Shown here: piece by piece, positions 1 to 8,685 of the stretch
Numbering within the stretch: the first letter of the stretch is position 1
Layout of the letters: the number at the start of each line of letters is the position of its first letter
Assembly: GCF_026627505.1 (NCBI RefSeq)
Contig: NZ_JAPNLK010000037.1
Coordinates: 1 to 64,000 of the forward strand
DNA from: Streptomyces sp. H27-H5
Lineage (GTDB): Bacteria > Actinomycetota > Actinomycetes > Streptomycetales > Streptomycetaceae
Reading direction: 5' to 3'
DNA length: 64,000 bases
The notes under the pieces: model-generated
What the model was told of the DNA's origin: nothing
Seen by the model: only the letters and a program-made list of their open reading frames with translations
Databases searched by the model: none
Position numbers and translations under genes: made by a program

Positions 1-89
1 CGACCTGGAAGACCTTGGAGAACCCGCCACCGGCAGCGGCCAGCCGGAAACCCACCCTGCCCAAAACCGGAAACCCGCCCCGAAAACAA

Positions 90-596
90 TCACACCGCGT
101 GACCAGAGATCACGCGGTGGATCGAGGCTGAGAACTCGAGCTTGGTGCGCGCCTGTTCGATTCCGTCCGTCGCGATCCTGCGGTGGTCGAAGGCCAGTTC
201 CAATTCGCCGGAAAGGATGGCTTCCGCGGGAACCCATGCGGCGTCGGTGGCATCCGTTCCTGCGACCGGATCGGGGAGCCCCGGCGCGATCGCCAGGTGG
301 GCCACGGAAACCACCCGGCCCCGTGGGTCGCGGCCTGAGTCTCCGTAGGTGGCCAGTTGCTCAAGGTGCACACGGTTGGCGGCCAAGGCGGTCTCCTCGC
401 TCAGCTCGCGGTGGGCGGCGTCCAGGATCTCCTCGCCGTCGTGATTCAGGAATCCGCCGGGCAGGGCGGGCATGCCCCGAAAAGGATCTTCGCCCCGCTC
501 CACGAGGAGAACGCACAGTCGCCCCTCGCGCAGCGTCAGGATCACGAGGTCGACGGTCAGCAGCACGGATGTTGGTGACCATGCGTCAGCTTGCAT
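90..596 (-). CDS. NUDIX hydrolase, short NrtR/ADP-ribose-pyrophosphatase-like form
   Basis: A 168-residue protein probably acting on nucleoside diphosphate derivatives such as ADP-ribose. The NUDIX box is visible at about residues 47-69: a GGFLNHDGE segment followed by AHRELSEETAL, with the metal-binding REL..EE residues. The N-terminal strand (VDLVILTLREGRLCVLLVER) and the segment after the box resemble the NUDIX half of NrtR-type regulators. Those usually continue after the TKLE motif into a winged-helix domain of roughly 70 residues; here the protein stops 13 residues after TKLE, inside a terminator hairpin. It is therefore either a stand-alone enzyme or a regulator that lost its DNA-binding half. 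The start is ATG with a short AGGA just upstream. Family is clear, substrate unknown. Confidence 0.85.
   Translation of the reverse strand: MQADAWSPTSVLLTVDLVILTLREGRLCVLLVERGEDPFRGMPALPGGFLNHDGEEILDAAHRELSEETALAANRVHLEQLATYGDSGRDPRGRVVSVAHLAIAPGLPDPVAGTDATDAAWVPAEAILSGELELAFDHRRIATDGIEQARTKLEFSASIHRVISGHAV
93..119 (-). terminator. Intrinsic terminator overlapping the NUDIX 3' end
   Basis: Two perfectly complementary 10-base arms (93-102 and 110-119) enclose a 7-base loop. On the minus strand the stem is followed by TGATTGTTTT, a T-rich tract. The hairpin encodes the last nine codons of the NUDIX protein and the stop codon lies at its base, so termination is built into the coding end. Confidence 0.7.
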
Positions 597-898
597 GTCC
601 TGTAGGGTACTTCAGTTACTGTCATTTGCACAAGAAGGGGTGGAGGTAGCCTCTGTTGCTGCATCAACGTGTCGTTCGCTCTGCAACCGACATGGCTAGC
701 TCGTGATCTGCTGCTCAATGTCGACCCGGAGTGGGACACCTGCGGCGCTGTGCGGGGCCTGTTGCCGGGCTGGTCCGGCCGGAATGAGGCAGACCGCGCG
801 GGTCTTGCCGGAACCGGTCCGCCCGCAGGCGCGTCGTGTACGCCTGGACCGTCGTGCCGCATCCAGGGCCCGGGGCACTCGTGCGCAAGGATGGGCCC
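597..898. other. Intergenic region between divergent NUDIX and DUF255 genes
   Basis: About 300 bases without a supportable gene. The first 60 bases next to the NUDIX start are the more AT-rich part and probably hold its promoter. The rest is GC-rich; a short reverse-strand reading frame with a P-loop-like GRTGSGKT has no other coding support. The DUF255 ribosome-binding site (AAGGA, 887-891) closes the region. Confidence 0.5.
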
Positions 899-2959
899 AT
901 GTCGAACCGCCTCGCGAACGAGACCTCGCCGTATCTGCTCCAGCACGCCGACAACCCCGTCGACTGGTGGCCCTGGTCGCCGGAGGCGTTCGCGGAGGCG
1001 CGCGAGCGCGGTGTGCCGGTGCTGCTCAGCGTGGGGTATTCGAGCTGTCACTGGTGTCACGTCATGGCGCATGAGTCCTTCGAGGACGAACTGACCGCCG
1101 CCTACATGAACGAGCACTTCGTGAACGTCAAGGTGGACCGCGAGGAGCGGCCCGACGTCGACGCCGTCTACATGGAGGCCGTGCAGGCCGCGACCGGGCA
1201 GGGCGGCTGGCCCATGACGGTGTTCCTCAACGACGAGGCCGAGCCGTTCTACTTCGGCACCTACTTCCCGCCCGAGCCCCGGCACGGCATGCCCTCCTTC
1301 ACCCAGGTGCTCGAAGGCGTGCGCACCGCGTGGGTCGGCCGGCCGGAGGAGGTCGCCGAGGTCGCGCGGCGCATCACGCGGGACCTGTCCGAGCGGCAGT
1401 TGGACTACGGCAAGGCCGAGGCCCCCGGCCCCGAGGAGGCGGCGCGGGCCCTGCTCGCGCTGACGCGGGAGTACGACGCCACCCGCGGCGGCTTCGGCGG
1501 CGCGCCGAAGTTCCCGCCGTCCATGGTGCTGGAGTTCCTGCTGCGCCACCACGCCCGCACCGGGGCCGAGGGGGCCCTGCAGATGGCCGCCGACACCTGT
1601 GAGGCGATGGCACGCGGCGGCATCTACGACCAGCTGGGCGGCGGGTTCGCCCGGTACTCGGTCGACCGCGAGTGGGTCGTGCCGCACTTCGAGAAGATGC
1701 TCTATGACAACGCGCTGCTGTGCCGGGTCTACGCCCACCTCTGGCGCTCCACGGGGTCGGAGCTCGCCCGCCGCGTGGCGTTGGAGACCGCGGACTTCAT
1801 GGTCCGGGAGCTGCGCACCCGCGAGGGCGGTTTCGCCTCCGCCCTCGACGCCGACAGCGAGGACCCGCTGACCGGCAAGCACGTGGAGGGCGCGTACTAC
1901 GCCTGGACGCCCGCGCAGTTGCGCGAGGTGCTCGGCGAGGAGGACGGGGACGCGGCCGCCCTCTGCTTCGGGGTGACCGAGGAGGGGACCTTCGAGCACG
2001 GCACGTCCGTGCTGCAACTCCCGCAGGACGGGCCGACCCTGGACGCGGCGAAGGTCGCCGACATCAAGGCCCGGCTGCTCGCGGCGCGCTCGGGGCGGCC
2101 CGCGCCCGGTCGGGACGACAAGGTGGTGGCCGCCTGGAACGGGCTGGCGATCGCCGCGCTCGCCGAGTGCGGGGCGTACTTCGAGCGGCCCGACCTCGTC
2201 GAGCGCGCCACCGAGGCGGCCGACCTGCTGGTGCGGGTCCACTTCGACGCGACGGCCGCGCCCCGCCTGGCCCGCACCAGCAAGGACGGGAACGTCGGCC
2301 CCAACTCCGGGGTCCTGGAGGACTACGGCGATGTCGCCGAGGGCTTCCTGGCGCTGGCCTCGGTGACCGGCGAGGGGGTCTGGCTGGAGTTCGCGGGCTT
2401 CCTCGTGGACCTGGTGCTGGACCGGTTCACCGCCGAGGACGGTTCCTTGTACGACACCGCGCACGACGCCGAGAAGCTGATCCGGCGTCCGCAGGATCCC
2501 ACGGACACGGCGGCGCCCTCGGGTTGGACCGCGGCCGCCGGCGCGCTGCTCTCGTACGCCGCGCAGTCGGGTTCCCAGGCGCACCGTACGGCCGCCGAGC
2601 GGGCGCTCGGGGTGGTCCAGGCGCTCGGGCCGCGGGTGCCGCGTTTCATTGGGCACGGGTTGGCGGTCGCGGAGGCGCTGATGGACGGGCCGCGCGAGGT
2701 GGCCGTGGTGGGCCATCCCGAGGATCCGGCGACGGCGGTGCTGCACCGGACGGCGCTGCTGGGGACGGCTCCCGGCGCGGTGGTGGCGGTCGGACTGCCC
2801 CGGGCGGCGGACGGCGGCGCGGCGGAGTTTCCCCTGCTGGCCGACCGCGCGTTGAAGGACGACCTCCCGACGGCGTACGTCTGCCGGCATTTCGTCTGCG
2901 CCCGTCCCACGACCGAACCGGCCGAACTGGCCGAGCAGGTGGCCGGCGCGCGCCCCTGA
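899..2959 (+). CDS. Thioredoxin-like DUF255 (YyaL/SPATA20 family) protein
   Basis: A 686-residue cytoplasmic protein of the DUF255 family: an N-terminal thioredoxin-like domain (about 1-165) joined to a long alpha/alpha-barrel domain resembling N-acylglucosamine 2-epimerase and cellobiose epimerase folds. The family opening NRLANETSPYLLQHADNPVDW is nearly intact, and the redox-type motif CHWC is at residues 50-53. GGFGGAPKFP near residue 200 and KMLYDNALL near 265 are typical of the barrel half. The start was set to the ATG preceding SNRLANE, with AAGGA 7 bases upstream; a longer in-frame extension exists but lacks a ribosome-binding site. The biochemical role of the family is poorly defined. 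It converges on the hemolysin III gene with an 18-base gap. Confidence 0.9.
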   Translation: MSNRLANETSPYLLQHADNPVDWWPWSPEAFAEARERGVPVLLSVGYSSCHWCHVMAHESFEDELTAAYMNEHFVNVKVDREERPDVDAVYMEAVQAATGQGGWPMTVFLNDEAEPFYFGTYFPPEPRHGMPSFTQVLEGVRTAWVGRPEEVAEVARRITRDLSERQLDYGKAEAPGPEEAARALLALTREYDATRGGFGGAPKFPPSMVLEFLLRHHARTGAEGALQMAADTCEAMARGGIYDQLGGGFARYSVDREWVVPHFEKMLYDNALLCRVYAHLWRSTGSELARRVALETADFMVRELRTREGGFASALDADSEDPLTGKHVEGAYYAWTPAQLREVLGEEDGDAAALCFGVTEEGTFEHGTSVLQLPQDGPTLDAAKVADIKARLLAARSGRPAPGRDDKVVAAWNGLAIAALAECGAYFERPDLVERATEAADLLVRVHFDATAAPRLARTSKDGNVGPNSGVLEDYGDVAEGFLALASVTGEGVWLEFAGFLVDLVLDRFTAEDGSLYDTAHDAEKLIRRPQDPTDTAAPSGWTAAAGALLSYAAQSGSQAHRTAAERALGVVQALGPRVPRFIGHGLAVAEALMDGPREVAVVGHPEDPATAVLHRTALLGTAPGAVVAVGLPRAADGGAAEFPLLADRALKDDLPTAYVCRHFVCARPTTEPAELAEQVAGARP

Positions 2960-2977
2960 GCCTGCGGCCCGGCGACG

Positions 2978-3709
2978 TCAGTGCTGGTAGGCGGCCAGGG
3001 AGATGCCCACGTAGTGGGCGACGAAGGCCGCGAGCGTCAGCGAGTGGAACACCTCGTGGAACCCGAAGAAGCGGGGGGAGGGGTTGGGGCGCTTCATGCC
3101 GTAGATGACCCCTCCCACGCTGTAGAGCAGCCCGCCGACGATCACCAGCACGAGGACGGCGATGCCGCCGGTCCGCATGAAGTCGGGGAGGAAGAAGACG
3201 GCCGCCCACCCCATCGCGATGTAGCAGGGCGTGTAGAGCCAGCGCGGGGCGCCGACCCAGAACACGCGGAAGGCGATGCCGGCGCCGGCGGCGATCCACA
3301 CCGCCCACAGCAGGGTCCGCCCCGTGGAGGGCGGGAGCAGCAGGACGGTCAACGGGGTGTAGGTGCCCGCGATGATCAGGAAGATGTTGGCGTGGTCGAG
3401 TCGCCGCAGGATCGCCTCGCCGCGGGGGCCCCACGTACCGCGGTGGTAGACCGCGCTGACGCCGAACAGCAGGCAGGCCGTGAGGATGTAGACCCCGCAG
3501 GCGACGCGCGCCTCGGTCGAGTCGGTGAAGGCCATCAGCGCCAGGCCGGCGACGATCACGGCGGGGAACATTCCCAGGTGGAGCCAGCCGCGCAGCAGCG
3601 GCTTGTGTTCCAGGGCGGACTCGACGGCCTCGACGGCCTCGACGATCGGGTGGGCCGGATCGGCCGGTGCGGCCTCGGAAGCCGGAGCGGCGGCGGCGTC
3701 AGAAGTCAT
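2978..3709 (-). CDS. Hemolysin III family (PAQR-like) membrane protein
   Basis: A 243-residue integral membrane protein with seven hydrophobic segments, matching the hemolysin III/YqfA branch of the PAQR superfamily. Family metal-site signatures are present: SAVYHRG after TM2, DHANIFLIIAGTYTP before TM3-4, and FHEVFHSLT near the C terminus, supplying the histidines and aspartate. Some relatives permeabilise cells; the physiological function in actinobacteria is unknown. I chose the ATG of MTSDAA: TAACAT lies 7 bases upstream of it, the spacing of a -10 box for a leaderless transcript. An ATG three codons earlier (3718) is the alternative. A perfect palindrome fills the promoter spacer and suggests repression by a dedicated regulator not encoded next to it. 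Confidence 0.85.
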   Translation of the reverse strand: MTSDAAAAPASEAAPADPAHPIVEAVEAVESALEHKPLLRGWLHLGMFPAVIVAGLALMAFTDSTEARVACGVYILTACLLFGVSAVYHRGTWGPRGEAILRRLDHANIFLIIAGTYTPLTVLLLPPSTGRTLLWAVWIAAGAGIAFRVFWVGAPRWLYTPCYIAMGWAAVFFLPDFMRTGGIAVLVLVIVGGLLYSVGGVIYGMKRPNPSPRFFGFHEVFHSLTLAAFVAHYVGISLAAYQH

Positions 3710-3721
3710 GGCCCACATGTT

Positions 3722-3739
3722 ACCTACGGGTCCGTAGGT
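3722..3739. promoter_or_regulatory. Palindromic operator in the hemolysin III promoter
   Basis: ACCTACGG-GT-CCGTAGGT is a perfect 8-2-8 inverted repeat. On the minus strand it directly precedes TAACAT, which is 7 bases from the chosen start codon, so the palindrome fills the -35/-10 spacer. This is a typical TetR-family operator geometry; the regulator is not identifiable here. Confidence 0.6.
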
Positions 3740-3928
3740 TTCCGTCAGTGCTCTTTACGGAAGATTGACGCGAGTGGGAATGCTCACGTGAGAAGCCCTC
3801 TGGACATATGCGCACATGCACCGGATGATCAGATGAGTGCGGTCGGCACCGGATGAGCGGAGCGCGAAGCGTCCGGGTCGCAGCCCCCACGGGGCAAACA
3901 CCAACAAACCCCTCAACAAGGAGCGATC

Positions 3929-5761
3929 GTGGCGCGCGACAACGCGGCTCCCACTTCCAACCCGACGCAGCACAAGGCGTTGATCTCCTGGGTCGACGAG
4001 ATCGCCGCCCTCACCGAGCCGGACCGGATCGTCTGGTGTGACGGATCCGAGGCCGAGTACGAGCGCCTGTGCGAGGAGCTCGTCGCCCAGGGCACGTTCA
4101 GGAAGCTCGACCCGGCGAAGCGCCCGAACTCGTACTACGCCGCCTCCGACCCCTCCGACGTCGCGCGCGTCGAGGACCGGACCTTCATCTGCTCCGAGAA
4201 GGAGGAGGACGCGGGCCCGACCAACCACTGGAAGGCCCCGGCCGAGATGAAGGCGCTCTTCACCGGCACGGACGGTGGGCAGGGCATCTTCCGCGGCTCG
4301 ATGAAGGGTCGGACGATGTACGTCGTCCCCTTCTGCATGGGTCCGCTCGGCTCCGAGCTCTCCGCGATCGGCGTCGAGATCACCGACTCCGCCTACGTCG
4401 CGGTCGCCATGCGCACCATGACCCGCATGGGACAGCCCGTCCTCGACGAGCTCGGCACCGACGGGTTCTTCGTCAAGGCCGTCCACACCCTCGGTGCTCC
4501 GCTCGCCGAGGGTCAGGCCGACGTGCCGTGGCCGTGCAACACCACCAAGTACATCTCGCACTTCCCGGAGACCCGCGAGATCTGGTCCTACGGTTCGGGC
4601 TACGGCGGCAACGCCCTGCTCGGCAAGAAGTGCTACGCCCTGCGCATCGCGTCCGTGATGGCCCGTGACGAGGGCTGGCTGGCCGAGCACATGCTGATCC
4701 TCAAGCTCACCCCGCCGCAGGGCGAGGCCAAGTACATCGCCGCCGCCTTCCCGTCCGCCTGCGGCAAGACGAACCTGGCCATGCTGGAGCCCACGATCCC
4801 CGGCTGGACCGTCGAGACCGTCGGCGACGACATCGCCTGGATGCGCTTCGGCGAGGACGGTCGCCTGTACGCGATCAACCCCGAGGCCGGCTTCTTCGGC
4901 GTCGCGCCCGGCACGGGCGAGCACACCAACGCCAACGCCATGAAGACGATGTACGCCAACACCGTCTTCACCAACGTCGCGCTCACCGACGACGGCGACG
5001 TCTGGTGGGAGGGCATGACCGAGACGTCGCCCGCCCACCTGATCGACTGGAAGGGCAACGACTGGACTCCGGACTCGCAGACGCCGGCGGCGCACCCCAA
5101 CGCCCGGTTCGCCGTTCCAGCCTCCCAGTGCCCGACGATCGCCCCCGAGTGGGAGGACCCCAAGGGCGTCCCGATCTCCGCGATCCTCTTCGGTGGCCGC
5201 CGCGCCTCCGCGGTGCCGCTGGTCACCGAGTCCTTCGACTGGAACCACGGCGTCTTCATCGGTTCGAACATCGCCTCCGAGAAGACCGCCGCCGCCGAGG
5301 GCAAGGTCGGCGAACTGCGCCGCGACCCCTTCGCCATGCTGCCGTTCTGCGGCTACAACATGGGCGACTACATGGGCCACTGGGTCGACGTGGCCAAGGG
5401 CAAGGACCAGGCGAAGCTCCCGAAGATCTACTACGTGAACTGGTTCCGCAAGAACGACGCGGGCAAGTTCGTGTGGCCGGGCTTCGGCGAGAACAGCCGC
5501 GTCCTGAAGTGGATCGTCGAGCGCCTCGACGGCACCGCCGAGGGCGTCGAGACCCCGATCGGCGTCCTGCCGACCGTGGCCTCCCTCGACACCGACGGCC
5601 TGGACCTGCCGGCCGCCGACCTGGACTTCCTCCTGACGGTCGACAAGGAGATCTGGCGCGACGAGGCCGCGCTGGTCCCCGAGCACCTGAACACCTACGG
5701 CGACCACACGCCGAAGGAACTGTGGGACCAGTACCACGCGCTCGTCGAGCGCCTGGGCTGA
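3929..5761 (+). CDS. pckG: Phosphoenolpyruvate carboxykinase (GTP)
   Basis: A 610-residue cytosolic enzyme interconverting oxaloacetate plus GTP with phosphoenolpyruvate, GDP and CO2, the gluconeogenic/anaplerotic link between the TCA cycle and glycolysis. The length fits the GTP-dependent family. The substrate loop SYYAASDPSDVARVEDRTF is near residue 68. The kinase-1a P-loop AFPSACGKTN is at 273-282 with the reactive Cys278, and the metal-binding DDIAWM follows near 300. FGGRR.S..PLV and GVFIGSNIASE are also typical. The GTG start is 5 bases after AAGGAG. It is monocistronic and ends at a strong hairpin terminator. Confidence 0.97.
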   Translation: MARDNAAPTSNPTQHKALISWVDEIAALTEPDRIVWCDGSEAEYERLCEELVAQGTFRKLDPAKRPNSYYAASDPSDVARVEDRTFICSEKEEDAGPTNHWKAPAEMKALFTGTDGGQGIFRGSMKGRTMYVVPFCMGPLGSELSAIGVEITDSAYVAVAMRTMTRMGQPVLDELGTDGFFVKAVHTLGAPLAEGQADVPWPCNTTKYISHFPETREIWSYGSGYGGNALLGKKCYALRIASVMARDEGWLAEHMLILKLTPPQGEAKYIAAAFPSACGKTNLAMLEPTIPGWTVETVGDDIAWMRFGEDGRLYAINPEAGFFGVAPGTGEHTNANAMKTMYANTVFTNVALTDDGDVWWEGMTETSPAHLIDWKGNDWTPDSQTPAAHPNARFAVPASQCPTIAPEWEDPKGVPISAILFGGRRASAVPLVTESFDWNHGVFIGSNIASEKTAAAEGKVGELRRDPFAMLPFCGYNMGDYMGHWVDVAKGKDQAKLPKIYYVNWFRKNDAGKFVWPGFGENSRVLKWIVERLDGTAEGVETPIGVLPTVASLDTDGLDLPAADLDFLLTVDKEIWRDEAALVPEHLNTYGDHTPKELWDQYHALVERLG

Positions 5762-6063
5762 CCCGCCCGCCCCGACCGGGGCCCGAGAACGTGGGAGCCC
5801 CCGACCAAGCGGTTCCCACCGCAGCACGTGACCATCGTCAGGAGCGTTCGCGCTCCCCAAGGTATGTCGTGTGCGTCTGCTGACGGCGGACCTCCGTTTC
5901 ACGGAGGTCCGCCGTCACGCGTTTCGCCTCGTCGCGCCACGCCCACGACTGCCGAGCCGGCGGGCCGTGTTCGAACGGGCGACGGTGACGGGGTCCCGCT
6001 TCGAAATGCTGTGTGGGCCCGTGGGTGCTGGTGGGAGGGGCGGGCTGCCGGGAGGATCGTGCC
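5762..6063. other. Intergenic region after pckG
   Basis: About 300 bases. The first half carries the pckG terminator (5881-5917). The second half holds the ribosome-binding site (GGGAGGA, 6051-6057) of the next gene and presumably its promoter. No small gene or RNA gene is supportable. Confidence 0.5.
5881..5917 (+). terminator. Strong hairpin terminator after pckG
   Basis: Arms 5881-5897 and 5901-5917 are perfectly complementary (17 bp) around the loop TTC. There is no long T tract, as is common for Streptomyces terminators. It lies 120 bases after the pckG stop. Confidence 0.75.
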
Positions 6064-6516
6064 ATGGGCGTGAGCGCGTTGAAGTGGCAGGGCTGGCTGG
6101 TCGGTCTGGTGGTGCTGGCCGGGCTGCTGGTGTTCGCTCCGCTGGGCCTGTACGTGTGGGCCAGCGGCGAGGGGCCGGGCGAGCCGGCGGAGGTCCCGCC
6201 GGGGGCGGCGGTGGACGACGTGCGGGTCACCTCGTGCCGCGTCGATCCGGTCGGCCGCCGGGTGGTGGCCGGGGTGGACGTGACGGGCCGGGTCCCGGGC
6301 GCGAGCGCGTACCTGGTCACGGTGGAGTTCCGCGAGAGCGCCGAGCCGGAGCCGGGCGGGCGCGCGGCCCAGGCGCTGGCCCGGATCCCCGGGGTGGCGC
6401 GCGGGGCGACGGAACACGCGGAGGTGGTGGGTCCGGTGTGGCCGGCCGCGAAGGTGCCGTGGTGCGGGGTGGCGGGGGCGGAGTTCAGCCCCACGCCCTC
6501 GGCGAGCACGCCCTGA
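6064..6516 (+). CDS. Small single-pass membrane protein, unknown function
   Basis: A 150-residue protein with one membrane segment at about residues 9-33 (WLVGLVVLAGLLVFAPLGLYV) and an outside domain of about 115 residues. The sequence VDDVRVTSCRVDP..RRVVAGVDVTGR looks like a beta-rich immunoglobulin-like or FxLYD-type fold, a guess from the pattern only. The start is the ATG preceded by GGGAGGA with 7-base spacing; an upstream in-frame GTG lacks one. It stands alone between terminator regions, with the following gene on the other strand. Hypothetical. Confidence 0.7.
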   Translation: MGVSALKWQGWLVGLVVLAGLLVFAPLGLYVWASGEGPGEPAEVPPGAAVDDVRVTSCRVDPVGRRVVAGVDVTGRVPGASAYLVTVEFRESAEPEPGGRAAQALARIPGVARGATEHAEVVGPVWPAAKVPWCGVAGAEFSPTPSASTP

Positions 6517-6600
6517 GCGGTCCGCCGCCTGCCCCGGTGCTCTGATCGCGGGGGTGCATGGCGCCCGGTCCGGAGCCTCCGCGGCCCCGGACCGGGGCCG

Positions 6601-6999
6601 TCAGTGGGCGCCGGCCAGGTCCGCGTCGGCGGAGCGCAGGGCGGCGGCGTGCGCGTCCATCCGCTCGGCGGCGAGGATCGCGGCGGTGGTGTCGGCGCGG
6701 GACGCGGCGACGAGCAGGGCGCGGGCGGCGTGGTCGTGCGCCCGCTGGTGGAGCGCGGCGGTGTTCTCCGCCCGCGGCCCGCGCAGTCGGTCGGGTCGGG
6801 CGCCGCGCAGCCGGGTGATCTGTTCGGCGATCCGGTCGCCGGCCTCGTCGAGTCCGAGGTCGTCGGTGACGGCGAGCAGCGCCGAGAGGTGCCCGGCGAG
6901 CTGGATGTCCAGCGCCTCGCCGCGGCTGCTGTGCGGGTAGTCGGTGCGGCCGCCGTCCATGCGGTGGACGACCGACTTGCTGCGGATCGGCTCGTACAT
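6601..6999 (-). CDS. Conserved-looking actinobacterial hypothetical protein
   Basis: A 132-residue soluble, alanine-rich, mostly helical protein of unknown function beginning MYEPIRSKSVV. No membrane segment, signal or catalytic motif is visible. The coding call rests on an AGGAGG ribosome-binding site with ideal spacing before the ATG and strong third-position GC bias. The upstream region is unusually AT-rich for this genome and contains a degenerate Fur/PerR-like palindrome, so the gene may be stress- or metal-regulated. It sits downstream of, and in the same direction as, the aminotransferase, but about 100 bases and a likely own promoter separate them. Confidence 0.75.
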   Translation of the reverse strand: MYEPIRSKSVVHRMDGGRTDYPHSSRGEALDIQLAGHLSALLAVTDDLGLDEAGDRIAEQITRLRGARPDRLRGPRAENTAALHQRAHDHAARALLVAASRADTTAAILAAERMDAHAAALRSADADLAGAH

Positions 7000-7037
7000 G
7001 CGGAGGCCTCCTGCGTGGGTCAGGAAGCCATCCTACA

Positions 7038-7052
7038 TTGGATTCGTTCTAA
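7038..7052. promoter_or_regulatory. Possible Fur/PerR-like box
   Basis: TTGGATTCGTTCTAA matches its own reverse complement at the outer TTnGA/TCnAA positions, similar to 7-1-7 boxes of Fur-family regulators. It lies 39 bases upstream of the 132-residue hypothetical gene in an AT-rich patch. Resemblance only; it could be chance. Confidence 0.25.
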
Positions 7053-7102
7053 AGTTGTGCTCGATCCGGTCGATCGGTGTGATCCGGCCGGCCGTCCCGC
7101 TC

Positions 7103-8314
7103 CTATGGCTGGCTGTAGCCGTCGAGGAAGGTGCCGATCCGCGTCACCGCGTCCGCCAGGTCCTTGGCGTTCGGCAGCGTCACGATGCGGAAGTGGTCGG
7201 GCTCCGGCCAGTTGAAGCCCGTACCGTGCACGACCATGATCTTCTCGGATCGCAGCAGGTCGAGGACCATCTGCCGGTCGTCCTTGATCTTGTAGACGGA
7301 CGGGTCCAGTCGCGGGAAGAGGTACAGGGCGCCCTTCGGCTTCACGCAGGTGATGCCGGGGATCTGCGTCAGCAGGTCATACGCGGTGTCGCGCTGCTCC
7401 AGCAGCCGTCCGCCGGGCAGGACCAGATCCACGATCGACTGCCGGCCGCCGAGGGCCGTGGCGACGGCGTGCTGCGAGGGCATGTTGGCGCACAGCCGCA
7501 TGTTCGCCAGGATCGTCAGGCCCTCGATGTACGACGAGGCGTGCTGCTTGGGCCCGCAGACCGCCATCCAGCCGGCCCGGAAGCCGGCGACGCGGTAGTT
7601 CTTGGAGAGCCCGTTGAACGTCAGGGTCAGCAGGTCCGGCGCGATCGCGGCCGTGTTCGTGTGGGTGGCGCCGTCGAACAGGATCCGGTCGTAGATCTCG
7701 TCCGAACAGACGACGAGGTTGTGGCGCCGCGCGATGTCCGTGAGTCCGCGCAGCATCTCGTCGTCGTAGACGGCGCCGGTCGGATTGTTCGGGTTGATGA
7801 TCACGAGCGCGCGGGTGCGGTCGGTGATCTTCCGCTCGATGTCCGCGAGGTCCGGCATCCAGTCGGCCTGCTCGTCGCAGCGGTAGTGGACGGCGGTGCC
7901 GCCGGCCAGGCTGACCGAGGCGGTCCAGAGCGGGTAGTCCGGCGCGGGGACCAGTACCTCGTCACCGTCGTCGAGCAGGGCCTGCATCGACATCTGGATC
8001 AGTTCGGAGACGCCGTTGCCGAGGTAGATGTCCTCGACGTCCAGCTCGATGCCCTTGGTCTGGTAGTGCTGCACCACCGCGCGCCGCGCGGAGAGCAGCC
8101 CCTTCGCGTCCCCGTAACCGTGGGCGTTGCCCAGGTTGCGGAGCATGTCCTCAAGGATCTCCGGCGGGCAGTCGAAGCCGAAGGCTGCGGGGTTGCCGGT
8201 GTTGAGCTTGAGGATGCGATGACCTGCTGCTTCGAGCCGCATGGCCTCTTCGAGCACGGGCCCGCGGATCTCGTAGCAGACATTGGCGAGTTTCGTTGAC
8301 TGGATCACCTGCAT
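7103..8314 (-). CDS. alaA: Alanine-type aminotransferase (AlaA/YfbQ family), PLP-dependent
   Basis: A 403-residue class I aminotransferase closely resembling E. coli AlaA, which converts pyruvate plus glutamate to alanine plus 2-oxoglutarate. The matching stretches include the opening STKLANVCYEIRGPVLEEA, GNGVSELI, VPAPDYPLWTASVSL, INPNNPTGAVY and FNGLSKNYRVAGFRAGWM. Lys238 in SKNYR is the expected PLP Schiff-base residue, with Asn176, Asp205 and Tyr208 around the cofactor. The family's VKPKGALYLFPRLD and GTGFNWP..DHFRIVTLP motifs are present near the C terminus. It appears to be transcribed alone. Substrate preference in this organism is inferred from similarity. Confidence 0.92.
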   Translation of the reverse strand: MQVIQSTKLANVCYEIRGPVLEEAMRLEAAGHRILKLNTGNPAAFGFDCPPEILEDMLRNLGNAHGYGDAKGLLSARRAVVQHYQTKGIELDVEDIYLGNGVSELIQMSMQALLDDGDEVLVPAPDYPLWTASVSLAGGTAVHYRCDEQADWMPDLADIERKITDRTRALVIINPNNPTGAVYDDEMLRGLTDIARRHNLVVCSDEIYDRILFDGATHTNTAAIAPDLLTLTFNGLSKNYRVAGFRAGWMAVCGPKQHASSYIEGLTILANMRLCANMPSQHAVATALGGRQSIVDLVLPGGRLLEQRDTAYDLLTQIPGITCVKPKGALYLFPRLDPSVYKIKDDRQMVLDLLRSEKIMVVHGTGFNWPEPDHFRIVTLPNAKDLADAVTRIGTFLDGYSQP

Positions 8315-8502
8315 GACGGGAGCTTACGGGGCCCGCCGCGGACCCGCTTCGAATTGCGCACCACGAAGAGGGGGAGGATTTGCCCCATTTCGCGCGATCG
8401 GTGGGTGGCGGTGCGGTCCGTCCTTGGAAACGCGGGTCCGGCGCCCGTCCCGCCCTGCGGAACGGGTGTGTGCGTACGAGGGTGACGATCGTGTTGCGCT
8501 CG

Positions 8503-8685
8503 TCACCTCGGGGGACGGGCGGGGGCGGCGGCCCCGCCCGCGCGGGGTGCGTACCGTACCGCCCGCTGGCGCAGCTCCGCGACGTCGCGCACGCCGTACT
8601 CGGACAGGGCGAGCAGGAGCCCGCGCTTCGATCCGAAGCGCGGGGTGGGGGCGGGGACGCGGTGGTCCCCGACGTCGCATGACGC
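8503..8685 (-). pseudogene. Possible 5'-truncated gene remnant
   Basis: A minus-strand frame ending at TGA 8503-8505 reads RFGSKRGLLLALSEYG followed by VRDVAELRQRAVRYAP, with almost every codon ending in G or C. It looks like a real helical C-terminal segment. No ATG or GTG precedes this part in frame, and the upstream side runs straight into the terminator hairpin at 8686, so any parent gene has lost its 5' end. High overall GC could also produce such a frame by chance. Family not recognised. Confidence 0.2.

Noticed and set aside
696..878. Short reverse frame with a GRTGSGKT P-loop look-alike
   Set aside because: Only 60 codons, no ribosome-binding site, no Walker B context; most likely chance in GC-rich DNA.
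557..2890. Long minus-strand frame of 777 codons opposite the DUF255 gene
   Set aside because: It is a third-position GC shadow: composition is Arg/Gly/Val/His repeats with no family motif, while the opposite strand carries a complete known protein with ribosome-binding site.
5955..6015. Two TTCGAA words suggesting a tRNA T-loop
   Set aside because: No acceptor-stem complement, anticodon arm or 3' CCA context could be built on either strand.
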